A stretch of DNA of 64,000 bases, from positions 99,604,501 to 99,668,500 of the forward strand of contig CM059585.1 of assembly GCA_030407085.1 (NCBI GenBank), read 5' to 3'. Under the pieces are notes generated by a model, which had not been told where the DNA came from, did no database searches, and was given only the letters and a program-made list of their open reading frames with translations. Position 1 is the stretch's first letter. Each line of letters opens with the position of its first letter. Below are positions 23,695 to 35,642 of this stretch, piece after piece. The DNA comes from Trichopria drosophilae. Lineage: Eukaryota > Arthropoda > Insecta > Hymenoptera > Diapriidae. Made by a program: the position numbers and the translations under genes.

Positions 23695-24538
23695 ACACTG
23701 TAAAAAATAGAAATGTAAATTTTCAACTTGCAGAGTTGGACACAATATTGCCCATGCTACAAGTAGGACTTTTACGCAATATTATTGTAAATTTACATAG
23801 GCACTGTGAATATTACTTTTTTACCTTTGTAAATATCAACTTGTAATTGTAAATTTACAATTGAAAATGGATTTTACAGGTTACAGTAATATTACACCGT
23901 AGAGAAGTTTAAATTCTCCAAGAGAATAGTAAATTTACAACAAAATATAGGAAAAATTTTAGGTTATGAACTAAAGCGCAATAGCCTTATGCGGGCAAGT
24001 GATTTGAACTCTACATTATGTGGTAAAATTTATGCACGTAATCCTGAACCAATTGTAGTGGCTTGTAATAATAATTTATTATTTCAATAATTTATGAATT
24101 TAGATTTTATAATTTAATGTTTTCTTTCAACAAAAGTTTTATCGACAAAAGATTATAGCTCTAAAAACCTCTAAAATATTAAAATACATCTCATAATGAA
24201 TTTTACAATATATTCCTCTGTTTTACATTTAAAAACAAAATAAAACTAAAATATGTGGAATTTTAATGTAAAAATTAATTTTACTGCACCAATGGTTTTT
24301 CCCCTCATATTGTAAATTTACCATGTACAGAATGGGCTTCATTTTTACCCACTTATAGCGTCGGAAAAACGCGTCGCGTTGTAAATTTACCACCTTCAGT
24401 GTAGGGAATTTACAAATCGTTCTGAAATTCCTAACCTCCCGCAGGAAATTTACAACTTTTAACGTGGGAATATCACCATATTTTTAGGCATGAAAATCAC
24501 AACAAAATTGTAAATTTCATTTACATTTTTTACAATGT
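23695..24538. mobile_element. TIR/MITE element (ACACTGTAAAAAAT ends)
   Basis: The left end ACACTGTAAAAAATAGAAAT and the right end, reverse-complemented ACATTGTAAAAAATGTAAAT, match over about 30 bp. The interior has many GTAAATTTAC-type palindromic units. A TTAACATAACAT direct repeat lies at 23683-23694 and, five bases past the right end, at 24543-24554. No open frame is convincing. The fragment at 1400-1745 is a relative. Confidence 0.75.
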
Positions 24539-24544
24539 ACCATT

Positions 24545-24790
24545 AACATAACATACCATTAACATAACTTTCCTCATTTTAGTTCGCAATATTTCATCCG
24601 CCATTCTAATTTTGAAAAACCAACAACGGATTTGTTGAACATCTCGAGATGACCAATCATCAAGATTTCGCTGAATATGGATAATTTAAAAAAATTGGAC
24701 CCCCATTTTGGATTCACCATTTTTAATTTGTTAATGTTTACTACAGATTTATTTGGTGACCTCAGAAACATAAGAACAGTATGTTTCGGT
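24545..24790 (-). repeat. Degenerate copy of the ~121-bp GGCGG family
   Basis: CATCCGCCATTCTAATTTTG, GTCACC-type and GGTGACCTCAGAAAC phrases match the reverse complement of the family at 37.7 and 60.5 kb. Noncoding. Confidence 0.5.
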
Positions 24791-25590
24791 CAATTTCAAT
24801 TACAAATTGTAAACGTATTAAACGTTTCAAGAACGGAAGTGGTAATATAGTGTTGTATACGTCGCTTTAGTGTCTGCCATCTTGAAAATTTAAAAAAGTA
24901 CAACTCGGCTTTCGATTCCAGATACAAAATGTTATTTAAAAATAAAAAAAGCTAATTTTGGATTTTTAAGTTTCGAAAAAAGAGCAATTTAAATTAGCGT
25001 GTATGGACGATGGAATCAAAAATTTCTATTTGAAGCTAAGGAAAGTGTCGATACGTACCCAGTGCATGCGTATTATTTTTGTTATTTGTCGTGTTCGTGA
25101 CCAATGTCGTAAATTACGAAAGATTCAAAAGTTTTATACCCTTGTCAATTAGCAATGTCCGATCCTTGAGAGCGGAGACTCTCTCGAAACTGCAGGCTGG
25201 ACCATTAACGACTGGACCAAGCTTATCAGTTGCTGAGTTTGCATCTCCATTGCCAGCCGCGTAACGGTGCAATTTTTTATTTTCTCTCCCGAACATAAAA
25301 ATTCGACAACAGACAGAAATGAATCCTAGATAAAATCTGGATTCATCGTCTACAGGTGATCACGCAAGCAAAAATTATAGAAAATTCCTTCTCAGGCATT
25401 TGGATTGGTAACAACCGTTTGCTCCTAATTTTTAATTAAAAATGAACTATTCCAGTTCAAGATATGTAGAAAAATCTTAATAGTTAATAAATATTATTAC
25501 GAAGAAAACCAGGGTTAAAAAACGTTGAATGACTTTCTTCACTGCTTGACAGAATAATATTCAACATTCAAAAAGGAATTTTGGATGATT
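24790..25590. other. AT-rich noncoding stretch
   Basis: No supported gene. The 61-codon frame at 25079-25264 overlaps an equally long one on the other strand and shows no motif. Confidence 0.45.
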
Positions 25591-26100
25591 TCTTGATTAT
25601 GGTCTAAAAATTCGAGACAATACAAGTTTCTTTAAAAATGTTCTGTGCTGACACAAAATGCGTCTCTTCTTCAGTGTAAAACCGAACTTTTGTTTCGCGT
25701 TTTTGACGAATGACGTCGAATGATGGTTAGTGACAACCTTTCCGAGAATGGTAATGGATGATAAATAGTGTTGTAATGCAGGCATTAGTTTAAAATAATA
25801 AAATTAAGGAGGGCAACCTACAAAGTAATTGCTTACCGATAGTAGGCCTCCACCTATACTACCACGAGCAATTATGAATAGTAAATAGTCCCAACGTTTC
25901 GGACCTCTTGGGTCCCTCTTCAGGAGAAAATAATGTGCTTTCTAGGATTGAAATTTGCAAGTCTGGTAATGGATGATGATTTAGGATTAAATATTTACAT
26001 TGACGATTACCGTAATTAATATTGGGAACTTGGTGATGAAAATAAAGACGATGATCACTATAAAAACAAAATGTCTCCAAATGTCTCTATTCAATAGAAT
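25590..26100 (-). repeat. Probable PLE terminal-repeat fragment
   Basis: The minus strand carries a good hammerhead-like core (25923-25896) of the kind found in PLE termini, within a noncoding stretch. No RT or GIY-YIG coding remains, so this would be a solo or truncated terminal repeat. Its borders are approximate. Confidence 0.45.
25896..25923 (-). ncRNA. Hammerhead-like core (solo terminus)
   Basis: On the minus strand CTGAAGA is followed by GGGACC, a short loop, GGTCC and GAAACGTTGGGAC. Stem II (GGACC/GGTCC, 5 bp) is perfect and both conserved core strands are intact. This is the best-formed hammerhead-like motif in the window. The cleavage-site strand was not identified. Confidence 0.5.
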
Positions 26101-26480
26101 GAGCCATTGCGGCGATTGTTAACTCGACAAATAAACCCCTATTACTATAAGTCATCTTCAAATAATTTTGTCTTTGTACTGCAAAAACTCTTGTTAACCC
26201 ATTAACGTCCAAGATAACGAGATATTTAGCTCATTTTCTAAGCTCTCTAGCAAATCGAAAAATTAAAATATTATAATGAAACGAACTTACATTACTAATT
26301 TTAGATATGCTCCATCAACTTATGGGGTAAAGAATTGCGCTTCCTTGCCATAGAAAAACAAAAACAGTACCGAAAAAATTGGAAAATTGTTTTTTTGACA
26401 ATTTTTTTTACAAATGGATAATATGGAATGGAGATCCGTTCCAAATTATCGACAAACGTGGACAAATAAGTTGCAGCTTA
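26100..26480. other. AT-rich noncoding stretch
   Basis: Nothing recognised. Confidence 0.45.
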
Positions 26481-27050
26481 ACGGGAAAATTTATGTATTG
26501 AGCTCATTCAGTTTATACAATTCAAAATGGCTGCAAAGTGTGAAATTATATAAAAATACTTGTTATTTCTAAATATTTCTGAAATAAATCAACATTAATC
26601 AAAATTTTTGTCTTAAAACGTAAAATTTTGATTTATTAAATATTTATGGTCACTTTTTAATTTAGTTGACGATGTAAACAATGGCGGATTCATTAGCAAA
26701 CCGACTAAGCACGTTTTCATAGAAATATTATAAACAGAAAGAAATTAACTAATATAAGCACCGAAACATTTACCGACGAAGCGTGTGAAAAATTCCATTA
26801 TTTTTTTCATTTCTAGGACCGCCACATTGAATCCGCTATTACTAACATCGTCAAATATATTGAAAAGTTACTATGAATATTGAATAAATCGAAATTTTAC
26901 ATTTTAAGAAAAAATTTCGATTGATGACGATTTATTTCAGAAACATTTAGGAAAAACTCGTATTTTTAGAAATTGTCACGCTTCTCCGCCATTTCTAATA
27001 GGATAAACTGATTGGAGTTCAATAAAAAAATGTACCCCTTATCAACGATT
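26480..27050. mobile_element. Palindromic block with ATGGCGGATTC motif
   Basis: The left half (about 26490-26720) and right half (about 26815-27045) are imperfect reverse complements. For example AAATATTTCTGAAATAAATC pairs with ATTTATTTCAGAAACATTTA, and GACGATGTAAACAATGGCGG with CCGCTATTACTAACATCGTC. About 95 bp separates them. Noncoding; related in motif content to the 121-bp family. Confidence 0.6.
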
Positions 27051-27634
27051 CTCATGCTTTAACGAAGCTAAAACACTCCATTATGTTTATGGTTTCAAAT
27101 GTTCCAACAGATCAACATCGGTTTCTTATTAGCCGCCTCGTAATAATAATAATTTTAATTTTTGAATCATTAAATGTGAAATAACCGCATTCACGAAACT
27201 TGCACTGGTCTTTAAAATTTGGTTCGTTTTTATGGTATATAATTACTTGTTTAATTAATGCCGGAAAGCCATCTGCACGAAAATTACAATCCGAACGTGA
27301 ATAATCCTCCATTTTTTATACCTTCGATATACTTTTAGATTATATATTGAACAGTATACATATACATTGAAACTGTGATTGGAGACTGAAACCCCTTCTA
27401 TCGTCCTAAACAAAGTTATTTATAATATCTTCTTGTAAGGCATTACAAAATGTCTTAATTTGAGATAAAAATAAATAAAAGGTGTTGTTGTGTAGGAGTA
27501 TATAACAAGAAAAATAAATATAAAGGTCGGCTTTGTCCTACAATCAAATTTTTCCTCGACGTTTCACTGATTTTTTTGTAGAACATTTTGTGCTCTTTGG
27601 CAGTGCGCTTTTGGCGTATTTTGGATTGTTTTCG
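27050..27634. other. AT-rich noncoding stretch
   Basis: Short minus-strand frames of 63-66 codons are present without motifs. Confidence 0.45.
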
Positions 27635-29075
27635 ATACGAAAGCATAAAAATGTAACGAGTACTAATTTTTGCCTATTTAATAGAATTTTCGGTTCATTA
27701 CAATAGATTGGTAGCTACTGAACAGTATAGAAATAGTAAATAAATATTTTCTAAGATATAATAAAAGTATACGTGTTCATGCACTTTCTTTAGATAGTTT
27801 CTTGAATATTCATTAATCGTTTGCCAATAATATAAAAAAATTTGTTATAAAGCTACGTAAAGTAAATCTAATATTTTGAGAGAAGGTTGTGTTTAACAAA
27901 ATCTACTGTTTTACCATCGAGAAACTCCTTTTAATGTTCACAATATCAGTTTCAAATGATGTAAAATGATCCTAATAATATGTTTATTCTGAACATTTTT
28001 TAATCTTTCTTTGTAAAAAAATGTAGAGTAAGATATATTCAATAGAAAAGGATGAGATAGTTTTCTAGGTCATTAAACGGCCCATAAAAGAATAAACATA
28101 AATGATAAACTTATATATAATATTAATCGGATCAGAGCATCCCATTTCAACCAGTGGTTTCTTTTCCAAACATATTTATGTACATATTGCATAATAATTA
28201 CGAGGGTTCGGTGGTCCCACATACCTGTGTAGAGGTTAAGACTTTGGGTACCGAGCCCCTGTGATCCACACCTTCTCTTTTATATACCCTATTACAACTG
28301 AACCATATTTCACATGATATTGAAACTTCGGTAATAGAGGCTACCTGTATCATTGGTTGAAGGGCACACGTCACACCCATTATTCTCATGTTCTTTTACA
28401 GGTTTATCCTTTAACTGCCCATTATGCATTTATTATTTACAAGACCCGTAGAATATGGATATAACCTTTAGTAAACAATTTTTCGTTATACATATTTTCT
28501 TAAGAGCATTTGTTTTGCCAGGTTTATATTTTTGAAAAGAAACCCTAAAACTAAAAGAAATGATCTTTCACAGAGGAAATGGTTCAAGTGCATAGCCCTC
28601 CCGCATTTTTTTGAGATAATCTCCCAAGCGTGCGTGCTTCTGCAATAAACGTAATACGTAAAAACGTAATAAGTGTTTGTCATACAAACTTCTTGTGTTT
28701 TTTAATGATTAGTTAGCGTATGCCAAATTTTTGTCTTGCACTCTATCAGAAATAACCCAGCTAGAGCGAATTTGCATACTATTTCCACCTACAGGAAATT
28801 ATAAATAAATATTTCAACCTGCAAAAAAGAGCATTTTGAACCATATGATTGCGTATGTCATTATTCACACTCTTCTGTTTGTCAATATGAAAATCACAAA
28901 TTGAGAATTAACCTACAACTAATTTCTTTGGAAAATGAAAATTTTAATTTAATGAAGACTTATAATAATTGGGTTTAATACTAATATATACAAAATTATT
29001 ACACAATTGGACTTTGGAAGACTCGCGGTGACTTTCCCTCTTATTTTAAGAAAGCTTATAAAGTGATATATTGTT
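27635..29075 (-). repeat. Left outer arm (~1.4 kb) of large inverted repeat
   Basis: This stretch is the reverse complement of 34007-35395 along nearly its whole length, with high identity and a few indels. It contains the core GGGTATATAAAAG...GTGTGGATCACAGG on the minus strand. Small open frames here (for example 28389-28198) recur in the other copies because the DNA is repeated, not because they are genes. Confidence 0.88.
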
Positions 29076-29384
29076 CGTTTACCAACAGCTACCAATTATA
29101 TTGATATTTGGGGGTCCAATCATATTTAGGTCCAAGTGGCTTCGATAGATATGTTACAACAATATGTGTTTCTTATATGTATGAAAATTGAAAATGAGCA
29201 TTTTCAAAACTTCGACAACAGACCAGCCGAAGTATTAATAAATAAAAGTTGCAAAACACTTACTTCAAGCACTTGTATTGTAATAGACTATTCGATGCAT
29301 ATTACATGTTTACAGTGTTTTACTAATTACTGTCTGTATTATTATGATCTTATATATATACAATATATATACATATAATTCGTC

Positions 29385-29435
29385 AAAGATAGCTGGCGAA
29401 GACTACCGCTGGGGGGTAGGGGGTCGAAACGCCGA
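29385..29435 (+). ncRNA. Weak hammerhead-like motif
   Basis: CTGGCGAAGACTACC, a G-rich loop, GGTAG and then GTCGAAACG form a stem-loop followed by the GAAAC strand. The first core strand is not canonical (CTGGCGA instead of CTGANGA). It may be a decayed PLE terminus. Confidence 0.25.
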
Positions 29436-29584
29436 AATTTGATGAAAAACTATAGGGTAATTTTTTGCCGAGGTGACCAAATGCAATACTTTTTCAGACA
29501 ATAGTCACAAACATTTTAAACCAGTTTTTATGGCATTATCGTTGACTTTAGGAAGAAAATGCATGCAACCTTTTTTGTAGGTTG

Positions 29585-29893
29585 TTTTTCCAAACATATT
29601 TATGTACATATTGTATAATAATTACGAGGGTTCGATTGTCCCACATACCTGAGTAGAGGTTAACTTTGGGTACGGAGCCCCCTGTGATCCACACCTTTTT
29701 TATATTACCCTATTGCAACTAAACCGTATTTCGCAATATAATGAAACTGCGGTAAAAGAGGCTACGTGTATCATTGGTTGAATGGCACACGCCAAACCCA
29801 TTATTATCATGTTTTTTTACAGATTTATCCTTTAACTGCCCATTATGCATTTATTATATACAAGACACGTAGAATATGAATATAACCTTTATG
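29585..29893 (-). repeat. Inner short copy of the inverted-repeat core
   Basis: About 310 bp match the reverse complement of the central part of the arm at 34590-34870, including CAACCAATGATAC-type sequence and the AT-rich TATA block. It diverges after about 29893. Confidence 0.85.
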
Positions 29894-30260
29894 CAATTCT
29901 GTGTGCAAAGTGTGACTTTGCGCACTAAAATTCGATGCGCAAAGTAAATTTTACCGCACTAGTGGCTAAGCAGTGCGCAAAGTAAATATTACCGCACTGC
30001 GTGACCACTGCGGACTCCCTTGACCATGTTGTTCGGTGCAAAGTTTACCGACTAAAACCCTAACCTCCCTTGGCCCTCCATAATCCACTTATGCAGTCTG
30101 CAGCAGAAAAGTGGCTCGGATATCCATCCCTTCCGCTGCAGACTGCACCAGGCTATGTCCATGGTAACTGCAACCACTCCCTCTATCATCTGGTTAGTGG
30201 TTGCAGGATTTCATGTGATCTCAGCAGACGGAGTGCTCCTCGCTTTGAACACCCTATTTT
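29893..30260. repeat. Clustered small palindromes (GCGCAAAGT; GCAGTCTGCAGC)
   Basis: Repeated GCGCAAAGTAAATxTTACCGCACT units occur at 29935-30000. A hairpin follows with GCAGTCTGCAGC (30093-30104) and GCTGCAGACTGC (30134-30145), next to a second one with TGCAACCACT and AGTGGTTGCA. This looks like short fold-back elements. The 70-codon frame at 30070 reads through them. Confidence 0.65.
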
Positions 30261-30299
30261 AGTATTACCTATTATTTATTAGTATTACCTGTATATTGC

Positions 30300-31050
30300 A
30301 CAAACTCATTATGGGCACTTTCATCGTTCACATGCGGGCTTACCGTTGAGATTACGAAAAAAGTGCATACACTCCTTTTTGTAGGGAATTACGTGCCCTA
30401 CATTTTCTGTTCGACACATTTTTTTGTTAGAACCGTAGTTTTCAAGATAAATACGAAAAACTAAAAAAAACGCGTTTTTTAACGTTTTTTTTTAAGAAAG
30501 CGGCTGAATATGTCTGATCGCCAAATTTCACCATCATATTCAGATTCAGGAGGCAAAGATACGTCGGAAACACCTAGTTACGATTTTTTCCGAGGGAGAA
30601 CGTCTTTCCGAAGATTTACCCAAATGGGGAGAAAAATGTTTCTAATTGATACGTTTTTGCAGCGTACATCAAATACAACTACGCACTTATTCAACTTGAC
30701 ATTCATTACATTTTCGTATAGACAAAGAATTGCTTTTAATTGGTCTTTTTATATTATTTTCTAAGCTTCTGTGTCATTAGTGCAGTTAACATCATCAAAA
30801 ACTAAAAAATTATATAAAACAAAGAGAAGTGTTTAAAAAGAAATAGTTTTTAGGCGGTGACATGCTTACTTTTGTATAGCCTGGTGAAATTTCTAATTTG
30901 TTTTCATGATAACTAAATCAAGTGTTGTACCGGATAGCAAAGAACTGAAATATTGGCCACGTATTGGATAGGTTTTCTTAATAATAGATAAATGTATACA
31001 ATTATTATCTAGTTAAGAGCTATTCAGAAAACTTTGTGGTTAGGTTTAAC
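30300..31050. other. AT-rich noncoding stretch
   Basis: The 84-codon frame at 30510-30764 has no recognisable domain; nothing else is supported. Confidence 0.45.
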
Positions 31051-31057
31051 AGTACAT

Positions 31058-31177
31058 TTCGTCACTAGTGCGGGAAATGTGATTTCCTGTAATGGATGCG
31101 ATTGCTGTAAACCAGGCATTAATTTATGACAATCTTAACTGCTGCAGGAAATCGCATATTTCCCGCACTAGTAACGA
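31058..31177. mobile_element. Mini fold-back element (GCACTAGT type), 120 bp
   Basis: TTCGTCACTAGTGCGGGAAAT at the left pairs with ATTTCCCGCACTAGTAACGA at the right. The inner stems also pair (ATTTCCTG / CAGGAAAT). Noncoding. Confidence 0.75.
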
Positions 31178-31540
31178 ACGATGTTTTTCCAAATAGTGTG
31201 CAGGAAATACGTATTTCTAGTAGTTTTTAAAGCACCAATAACCATTACGAGGATTTAGTAAATAGCAAATAGCACCAATAACTAACAAAAATATGACACT
31301 TTCCCTGGAAATTCGCATGTAAAAGAAACTCTGAACTTATAACAGGATCAAAAGTAAAAAAAAATTGGTTAATATGTTTAGAGTACAATTAACAATGTTG
31401 ACAAGTTTTAAAGCATACAAATATCATCAAAATGTAAAAAAAAATACCGAAGGGCACAGGGAATAATTTAAAAGTTAAATGCAGTAATTAAAGGGGCTCG
31501 CATTTGCGTGATTTCATCAAGACATATATCTACGTAGTTA

Positions 31541-32140
31541 GAGATTATCTTTAAAAAATGCGGAAGGGCTATAAACCATTTCCTCTGTGAAAGATCATTT
31601 CTTTTAGTTTTAGGGTTTCTTTTCAAAAATATAAACCTGGAAAAACAAATGCTCTTAAGAAAATATGTAAAACGAAAAATTGTTTACTAAAGGTCATATC
31701 CATCTTCTACGTGCCTTGTATATAATAAATGCATAATGGGCAGTTAAAGGATAAACCTGTAAAAGAACATGAGAATAATGGGTTTGACGTGTGCCATTCA
31801 ACCAATGATACAGGTAGCCTCTATTATACCGCAGTATCAATATCATATGAAATATGGTTCAGTTGTAATAGGGTATATAAAAAAGGTGTGGATCACAGGG
31901 GGCTCCGTACCCAAAGTTAACCTCTGTACCCAGGTATGCGGGACAATCGAACCCTCGTAATTATTATACAATATGTACATAAATATGTTTGGAAAAGAAA
32001 CCACTGGTTGAAAAGGGATGCACTAAGCCGATTAATACTATATATAAGATTAGCCTTCTTTTATGGGACGTTGCATGACCTAGAAAACATCCTTTTCTGT
32101 TGAATATATCTTACTGTAAATTTTTTTTATAAAGAATGAT
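31541..32140 (+). repeat. Inner long copy of the inverted-repeat core
   Basis: About 600 bp match 34405-35010 in the same orientation, including GGGTATATAAAAAAGGTGTG and the CATAATGGGCAGTTAAAGGA block. It diverges on both sides. Confidence 0.88.
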
Positions 32141-32364
32141 TAAATAATATAATTCTATAAAAGTTTTCTCTTTTGATATTTTCCCAAGTGAAAGAATTCT
32201 TTGAATTTTTTAACATATCGTATTTCTAAATTATAATAAGTGGACATAAAAATATAAAAAGTACTCATGAAATATATTAGTAGTCACTAAATTGCCTAGA
32301 AATTATAAACAAATATGAAGTGACTTTGCAAAACTATTAGAGATAAAACCATAATAGTATATTA

Positions 32365-32474
32365 TGAAACTAGTGCGTAAAAGTTCATTCTACGAATGTG
32401 AAGGGTTGCGGCCCGAACCAAAGGCGAGGGTCGTAATCACATTCGCAGAATAAACATTTACGCACATGTTTCAT
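32365..32474. mobile_element. Mini fold-back element (ACTAGTGCG type), 110 bp
   Basis: GAAACTAGTGCGTAAAAGTT at the left pairs with AACATTTACGCACATGTTTC at the right, with a second inner pair ATTCTACGAATGTGA / TCACATTCGCAGAAT. Same general design as 31058-31177. Confidence 0.75.
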
Positions 32475-32479
32475 ACGAT

Positions 32480-34006
32480 ATTTTATGTCACGTGAGTGCG
32501 TAAAATGCGACTGAAAAATGTAAAAAGTGTGTAAAATAGCATGTTACACATCGAATGGCATAAAACAATTTTTAGCAAAGAAAGGACAATTTTTATCATC
32601 GTATTTTGTAGTTGATAAACCAGATGGATGAAGAAGATTTGTATTAAAAGTTAACCCTTTAACTACCAAACGTGCTCAGTTTGAACGCGAATTTTAGCAT
32701 CGTTTTATTTATAAAAAAAAATTTCACGTTTAACACATTTTTTTAAATACTGAAAAAAAGCAGATTTTTGAGGTTCAATATTTTTTATAATGACATGTTC
32801 ACTAATACTGATTTATGACCACTTTCTATCTTATCAGAAACATCGGTTGTTTTATTTTAAAACTATACATTCACATATTTTGATTTTTATGGATTTGGAT
32901 TTTCAAATGGCTCTGGAACGTTAAATTTTTTCGATATATTTCAGCAAAAAATTTGAAATCTTTGCGGGAATTATTTTACTGGTTGCGAATAGGGCACCTA
33001 AGATTACGAAACGGTTCAAGTAAATTTTACAGAAATTCTAGCAAGAATTTCGAATGTTACTGTAAACATTACAGAATGTAAGGTATTTTGTAGTCTATGC
33101 AGAAGTGAATATATTCCTTGGCGTTCAAAATTAATGAGAGTAAAATATACATCTATTTAAGCGTAAACTGCGGTTTTTTGTCAAAAACTCCAAAACGTTA
33201 AGATTAATTTACATTTTTTTCATTCAACACTTACTGTATTATAACGATGGAATTTCCCAAAAATTCTTATGTGTCATTAATTTACTTCATCGTTTGGTAA
33301 ACAATGTCAGATTTAAAGCAATATTTACATTTCTCATTTCTCCGTGTATATAAATAGAAAAATAAATATGACTTAATAAAGAAAACGACGATACATTTGC
33401 TTCAACACCATTTTGATTTTTTAACTTCATTTTTACTTCAAATTGTATTTCATGTAATAGTGCATGATTTTGGGACGCGATATAACTGCTTAGCAACGGG
33501 CTATGAAGTGAAAATTTATTCGATATCTAATTCTAACGTTAAATCTATTAAATTGAAACAAGCAAATCATATGTGTACATAATCCAATAGGGGAGCTGAA
33601 CTATGAACCGCACAGCATATGGGGAAAAAATGGCAATGTATTTGAATCCCACAGCTTCTATTAACCCTCGTCAATCTGAGTTTAGTAATTCAGTTCTTAC
33701 AATGTCGTTATGTACGTGTCACTTTAGAGTTTCTACTTGTAGGCTTCAAACGCTTTGCCGAAAATTGATTCTTTTGCATTATCGCAGATTACTAAGCAAA
33801 AAGTCATCCGATTAGGGTGCGTACATAGAGAAAACATGAGAAATGACAGAGAGAAATGTTAAGATCTACAATGCCTATAGTATTATTTACAAAAATTATT
33901 GTAAACGATACAATACGTATTGTAAATGTTACACACCTTTTTATGATTCCTAAAATACATTTCTACATGTGTAACTTTCGATTTTTAACTTAATTTTTTG
34001 TCAGCG
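32480..34006. other. AT-rich noncoding stretch
   Basis: About 1.5 kb with frames of 61-70 codons only and no motifs. Nothing supported. Confidence 0.5.
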
Positions 34007-35395
34007 CAAAATATCACTTTATAAGCTTTCTTAAATTAAGAGGGAAAGTCACCGCGAGTCTTACAAAGTCCAATTGTGTAATAATTTTGTATATACTAGT
34101 AAGCGTTTTAAACCAAATTATTATAAGTTTTCATTAAATTAAAATTTTCATTTGCCAAAGAAATTAGTTGTAGGTAAATTCTCAATTTCTGATTTTCATA
34201 TTGACAAACAGAAGAGTGTGATTAATGACATACGCAATCATATGGTTCAAAATGCTCTTTTTTGCAGGTTGAAATATATATTTATAACTTCTGGTAGGTG
34301 GAAATAGGCATACGCTAACTAATCATTAAAAAACACAAGAAGTTTGTAAGACAAGCACTTATTACGTTTTTACTTATTACGTTTATTGCAGAAGCACGCA
34401 CGCTTAGGAGATTATCTTTAAAAATTCGGGAGGGCTATGCACTTGAACCATTTCCTCTGTGAAAGATCATTTCTTTTAGTTTTAGGGTTTCTTTTCAAAA
34501 ATATAAACCTGGCAAAACAAATGCTCTTAAGAAAATGTGTATAACGAAAACTTGTTTACTAAAGGTTATATCCATATTCTACGTGTCTTGTATATAATAA
34601 ATGCATAATGGGCAGTTAAAGGATAAACCTGTAAAAGAACACGAGAATAATGGGTGTGACGTGTGCCATTCAACCAATGATACAGGTAGCCTCTATTACC
34701 GAAGTTTCAATATCATGTGAAATATGGTTCAGTTGTAATAGGGTATATAAAAGAGGTGTGGATCACAGGGGGCTCGGTACCCAAAGTCTTAACCTCTACC
34801 CAGGTATGTGGGACACTCGAACCGACGTAATTATTATACAATATGTACATAAATATGTTTGGAAAAGAAACCACTGGTTGAAAAGGGATGCACTAATCCG
34901 ATTAATATTATATATAAGTTATATTGTTTTATGGGCCGTTGAATGACCTAGAAAACTATCTCATCCTTTTCTATTGAATATATCTTACTCTACATTTTTT
35001 TACAAAGAAAGATTAAAAAATGTTCAGAATAAAAATATTATTAGGATCATTTTACATCATTTGAAACTGATATTGTGAACATTAAAAGGAGTTTCTCGAT
35101 GGTAAAACAGTAGATTTTGTCTTAAACGCAACCTTCTCTCAAAATGTTAGATTTACTTTACGTAGCTTTATAACAAAATTTTTTATATTATTGGCAAATG
35201 CGTAATGAATATTCAAGAAACTATCTAAAGAAAATGTATGAACACGTATACTTTTATTATATCTCAGGAAATATTTATTTACTATTTCTACACTGTTCAG
35301 TAGCTACCAATCTATTGTAATGAACTGAAAATTATATGAAATAGGCAAAAATTAGTACTCGTTACATTTTTATGCTTCCGTATCGAGTTCAAGAC
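34007..35395 (+). repeat. Right outer arm (~1.4 kb) of large inverted repeat
   Basis: Reverse complement of 27635-29075. It includes GGGTATATAAAAGAGGTGTG (about 34740-34759) and runs to a CGTTACATTTTTATGC block shared with the left arm's outer end. Immediately after it, 35405-35462 repeats a piece of the arm's own start (GCATACGCTAACTAATCATT) in direct orientation. Confidence 0.88.
34740..34790 (+). promoter_or_regulatory. TATA-box-like core conserved in four repeat copies
   Basis: GGGTATATAAAAGAGGTGTG followed by GATCACAGGGGGCTCGGTAC is retained, with small changes, in all four copies of the repeat (two per orientation). TATATAAAAG is a good RNA polymerase II TATA box. Whether it drives transcription is unknown. 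Confidence 0.4.
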
Positions 35396-35642
35396 GAAAA
35401 TTTTGCATACGCTAACTAATCATTAAAAAACACAAGTTTGTATGACAAACACTTATTACGTTTGCAACACTGCTGCACGCGGCTAAAGCTTAATTAGTCG
35501 CTTAGTTCAGTAAATACCCATACAACTTCAAAATGCGACAGTTCGAACGTGCGTTGCCATTATTAAAATAATTCAAGAAATTCATCTATGTTTTATAGAT
35601 GTTTTCAAAAAACTTTTGACCCGTTTAACATAAGTGAAGACG

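Noticed and set aside
31729..34946. Similar 63-98 codon frames repeated at 28.2, 31.7 and 34.6 kb
   Set aside because: They lie in copies of the inverted repeat; the frames shift and break between copies, so there is no sign of selection on protein.
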